NCBI GenBank assembly: GCA_030425185.1 | Contig: JAUIAU010000020.1 | Location: forward strand, 1-54,460 | Source: Alphaproteobacteria bacterium | GTDB lineage: Bacteria; Pseudomonadota; Alphaproteobacteria; Rhodobacterales; Rhodobacteraceae | Direction: 5' to 3' | DNA: 54,460 bases | In this document: positions 52,343 through 54,460 of the stretch, in pieces | Position numbering within the stretch: position 1 is the first letter of the stretch | Layout of the letters: the number at the start of each line of letters is the position of its first letter | Made by a program: the position numbers and the translations under genes | The notes under the pieces: generated by a model | Database searches by the model: none | What the model was told of the DNA's origin: nothing | What the model saw: only the letters and a program-made list of their open reading frames with translations

Positions 52343-52804
52343 ATGGCTGTCCGTCTGGACGCGCTCGACCGGAAAATCCTTGCCGAGGTGCAGCGCGACA
52401 CGACCCGGTCGCTCGATGAACTGGCGAGGATCGTCGGCAGTTCCAAGACGCCGGTCTGGAACCGGATTCGCAAGCTGCGCGAGGCCGGGGTGATCCGGTC
52501 CGAGGTCGCTGTCCTCGACCCCGAGGCCCTCGGCTTCGACGCCTGCTTCTTCGTGCTGATCCGCACCTCCGAGCACGAGGCCGAGTGGCAGAACCGCTTC
52601 CTCGCCGCGCTGCGCGCCCGGCCCGAGGTGCTGGAAGCGCACCGCCTTGCGGGCGAGATCGACTATATCCTGAAGGTGCGCGTCGAGAACGCCCGCGCCT
52701 ATGACCGGTTCTACCAGGCGCTGATCGCCGAGGTGAAGATCTACAACGTGACCGCGCTCTTGAGCATGGAAGAGATCAAGGCGACCACGGCGCTGCCGGT
52801 CTGA
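52343..52804 (+). CDS. Lrp/AsnC-family transcriptional regulator
   Basis: A 153-aa regulator. N-terminal HTH (LDALDRKILAEVQRDTTRSL then DELARIVGSSKTPVWNRIRK) and a C-terminal RAM ligand-binding/oligomerisation domain (PEVLEAHRLAGEIDYILKVR). Strong ribosome binding site AGGAGG before ATG 52343. Its divergent position next to cysG suggests it controls the sulfate-assimilation operon, a gene context recalled from other Rhodobacteraceae. Effector unknown; sulfur amino acids are reasonable. Confidence 0.88.
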   Translation: MAVRLDALDRKILAEVQRDTTRSLDELARIVGSSKTPVWNRIRKLREAGVIRSEVAVLDPEALGFDACFFVLIRTSEHEAEWQNRFLAALRARPEVLEAHRLAGEIDYILKVRVENARAYDRFYQALIAEVKIYNVTALLSMEEIKATTALPV

Positions 52805-52810
52805 CCCGTC

Positions 52811-54004
52811 TCAGCCGCGCGTCACCACCAGCCGCTCCAGCCCGTGGAAGTGGTAGAGGTTGGCGTAGCGCGGGGTTTCGGCCAGCCGCAGACCCGGCAG
52901 GCGTCGGAACAGCACCGGCAGCGCCTGCGCCAGTTCCAGCCGGGCCAGCGGCGCGCCGACGCAGAAATGCAGCCCGGCGCCGAAGCTCGCGTTGGCGCGG
53001 ACCGGGCGGGCCGGGTCGAAGCGGTGCGGATCGGCGGCGAAGGCCGGGTCCCGGTTGGCGGCGGCCAACAGCAGCCCGACCTGATCGCCGCGCGCGAAGC
53101 GATGCCCGAAGACCTCGACCGGCTCGTAGGCGTGCCGCGTGAACAGGTGCAGCGGCGGGTCGTAGCGCAGGATTTCCTCGACCGTGCCCTCTATCCGGTC
53201 CGGGGTCAGCACCTCCGGTCCCATCCCGTGTTCCAGAAGGGCCTTCACGCCGTTGCCCAGCGTGTGGACGGTCGCCTCGTGCCCGGCGTTCAGCAACAGG
53301 ATGCAGGTCGTGACCAGTTCGTCGGAGGTCAGGCGCTCGCCGTCCTCCTCGGCCGCGATCAGGTGGCTGATCAGGTCGTCGCGCGGCTGGCCCCGGCGGC
53401 GGGCGACATAGGCACGGATGAACCCGGCGAACTCGCTGGCGGCCCGGTTCGCGGCATCCTCGTCGTCGCGGGTGCGGCTGGCCTGATACACCTTCACCAT
53501 CGCGTTCGACCAGGTCAGCAGCTGGTCGGCCATCGATTCCGGAACGCCCAGCAGGCGGGCGATCACGATGACCGGGATCGGGCGGCAGAAGGCGTCGAGC
53601 AGGTCGAAGGGCGTGCCATCCTGGGGCACCGCGTCGAGCAGGCTGTCGGCCAGCGCGGCGATCTCGGGGCCGAGCGCGGCGATGCGGCGGGTGGTGAAGG
53701 CGCGCAGCACCAATCCGCGCAGCCGGGTGTGCCGGGGCGGTTCCAGCTCCAGCATGGAATGGGCCTCGACCGCGTAGAAGCTTTCGAGATGCCCCGGAAC
53801 CTCGGTCGCCAGTTCGGCCGGGGCCTCGCGCCCGAAGCGGCGGTCCCGCAACAGGGCATTGACGGCCTCGGCGGTGGTGGCGACGGGCATCCCGTAATCG
53901 CCCCACCACACGATGGGACCCGCGGCGCGGGCGCGGTCATAGAACGGGTAGGGGTCCTGCACGAAGGCGGGATCGGTCGGTGACTGGTGCAGCACGGGGT
54001 CCAT
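52811..54004 (-). CDS. Cytochrome P450
   Basis: A 397-aa soluble bacterial P450. The heme ligand is Cys348 in FGAGLHFCVGAPLARLE, the I-helix AGHEATVHTLGNG carries the oxygen-activating Glu/Thr, the K-helix ExxR motif is EEILRYDPP, and HTRLRGLVLRAFTTRRI gives the C-helix. This resembles CYP families of fatty acid or terpenoid hydroxylases. No ferredoxin or reductase gene is adjacent. The stop is six bases from the Lrp gene stop (convergent). Confidence 0.92.
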   Translation of the reverse strand: MDPVLHQSPTDPAFVQDPYPFYDRARAAGPIVWWGDYGMPVATTAEAVNALLRDRRFGREAPAELATEVPGHLESFYAVEAHSMLELEPPRHTRLRGLVLRAFTTRRIAALGPEIAALADSLLDAVPQDGTPFDLLDAFCRPIPVIVIARLLGVPESMADQLLTWSNAMVKVYQASRTRDDEDAANRAASEFAGFIRAYVARRRGQPRDDLISHLIAAEEDGERLTSDELVTTCILLLNAGHEATVHTLGNGVKALLEHGMGPEVLTPDRIEGTVEEILRYDPPLHLFTRHAYEPVEVFGHRFARGDQVGLLLAAANRDPAFAADPHRFDPARPVRANASFGAGLHFCVGAPLARLELAQALPVLFRRLPGLRLAETPRYANLYHFHGLERLVVTRG

Positions 54005-54051
54005 GCCTCGGAGTGTGCCCGCAGCCGGGCGGGCGGTCAGTGGCGCAAAAT

Positions 54052-54076
54052 GTCCCGCGCGGAGGCCGCGCGGGAC
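54052..54076 (-). terminator. Intrinsic terminator of the TRAP gene
   Basis: GTCCCGCGCG (54052-54061) pairs perfectly with CGCGCGGGAC (54067-54076), 10 bp with a 5-base loop; on the minus strand ATTTT follows. It lies 28 bp past the TRAP gene stop. Confidence 0.75.
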
Positions 54077-54104
54077 TGTTTCTGTCAGGTCGGGGCAGGG
54101 GGGC

Positions 54105-54460
54105 TCAGTCGGCGCCCTTCACCTCGAACGGGGTGTCGGGGTCGGGCCGGACCACCTTCTGGACGAAGTAGAGGCCGACGCAGAGGCCGATGCCGATCAG
54201 GTCGGTGTAGAGCCCACCCTCGATCATCGAGAGCGCGGCGACCACGAGGCCGACCCGGATGAACCACGCGGCACGTCCGCCCATGAACCAGCCCTGCACA
54301 CCGCCCGAGAGCAGGAACACCCCGAAGGTGGCCGTCAGGCCGGCGCGGATCACCTCGACCCAGGTGCCGTCCATCAGGATCGCGCTGTTGTAGAAGAACA
54401 TGAACGGCACGATGAAGGCGGCGATGCCGATGCGGAACGAGGCGACGCTCGTCTCCATCG
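54105..54460 (-). CDS. TRAP transporter permease, 3' part (truncated by the window)
   Basis: The last 117-118 residues of a large membrane protein whose 5' end is outside the window. RIGIAAFIVPFMFFYNSAIL, TATFGVFLLSGGVQGWFMGG and ALSMIEGGLYTDLIGIGLCV resemble the C-terminal end of the fused DctQM-type permeases of TAXI-type TRAP transporters. These import organic acids or similar solutes using an ion gradient. Substrate cannot be inferred from the fragment. Confidence 0.75.
   Translation of the reverse strand, partial: METSVASFRIGIAAFIVPFMFFYNSAILMDGTWVEVIRAGLTATFGVFLLSGGVQGWFMGGRAAWFIRVGLVVAALSMIEGGLYTDLIGIGLCVGLYFVQKVVRPDPDTPFEVKGAD

Overview
The window is high-GC DNA (about 68-70% by eye) from an alphaproteobacterium, most likely a member of the Rhodobacteraceae. 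The support is indirect but consistent: the gene neighbourhoods (surE-pcm-nlpD, tatABC, alr near dnaB, cysG-DUF2849-cysI-cysH-DUF934), the Hint-domain and DUF1194 proteins, the DUF1127-type small proteins, and an intergenic repeat ending in CCAAGAAGAAG. I found no rRNA, tRNA, IS element, phage or CRISPR array.

Layout. 0.1-5 kb: minus-strand genes for a conserved protein, a lipoprotein, release factor 3, a tandem UspA protein and a Hint-domain protein. 5.3-7.7 kb: an SDR whose YxxxK pair is replaced, an FbpC-like ABC ATPase, and a short HTH regulator beside a perfect 11-bp palindrome. 7.8-10.4 kb: tatA-tatB-tatC and an overlapping AAA+-like ATPase, closed by two tandem hairpins. 10.5-13.9 kb: surE-pcm-nlpD and an SDR. 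14.1-17.9 kb: small genes, purF, a hypothetical protein and cvpA. 17.9-23.1 kb: a tight minus-strand block alr-mlaE-mlaF-membrane protein-pqiA-membrane protein-radA. 23.2-28.5 kb: a caspase-like protein, a 2OG-Fe(II) oxygenase, a DUF1194 protein and dnaB. 28.7-30.5 kb: pyrC-pyrE.

30.8-40.2 kb is the most unusual part: a plus-strand urease cluster in which the seven standard genes (ureD, A, B, C, E, F, G) are interleaved with eight other genes. These encode an 88-aa membrane protein, a MESH1-like HD protein whose metal-binding Asp is replaced by Tyr, an Ala/Lys/Pro-rich protein, a DUF1311-like exported protein, a small helical protein, a roughly 51%-GC gene that looks acquired, and three related DUF1127-like small proteins. 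Many of these genes overlap by TGATG or ATGA, so they are probably translated together with the urease subunits.

40.2-46.8 kb: a large repeat-bearing protein, a glutaryl-CoA dehydrogenase, infC (which must start at an ATA codon, because an in-frame TGA lies five codons upstream), a lipoprotein with seven 13-residue repeats, and a PLP enzyme of the cystathionine lyase family. 46.8-52.8 kb: fpr and the assimilatory sulfate-reduction operon cysG-DUF2849-cysI-cysH-DUF934, divergent from an Lrp/AsnC regulator with a pair of 42-bp-spaced repeats between them. 52.8-54.46 kb: a cytochrome P450 and the 3' end of a TRAP transporter gene that leaves the window.
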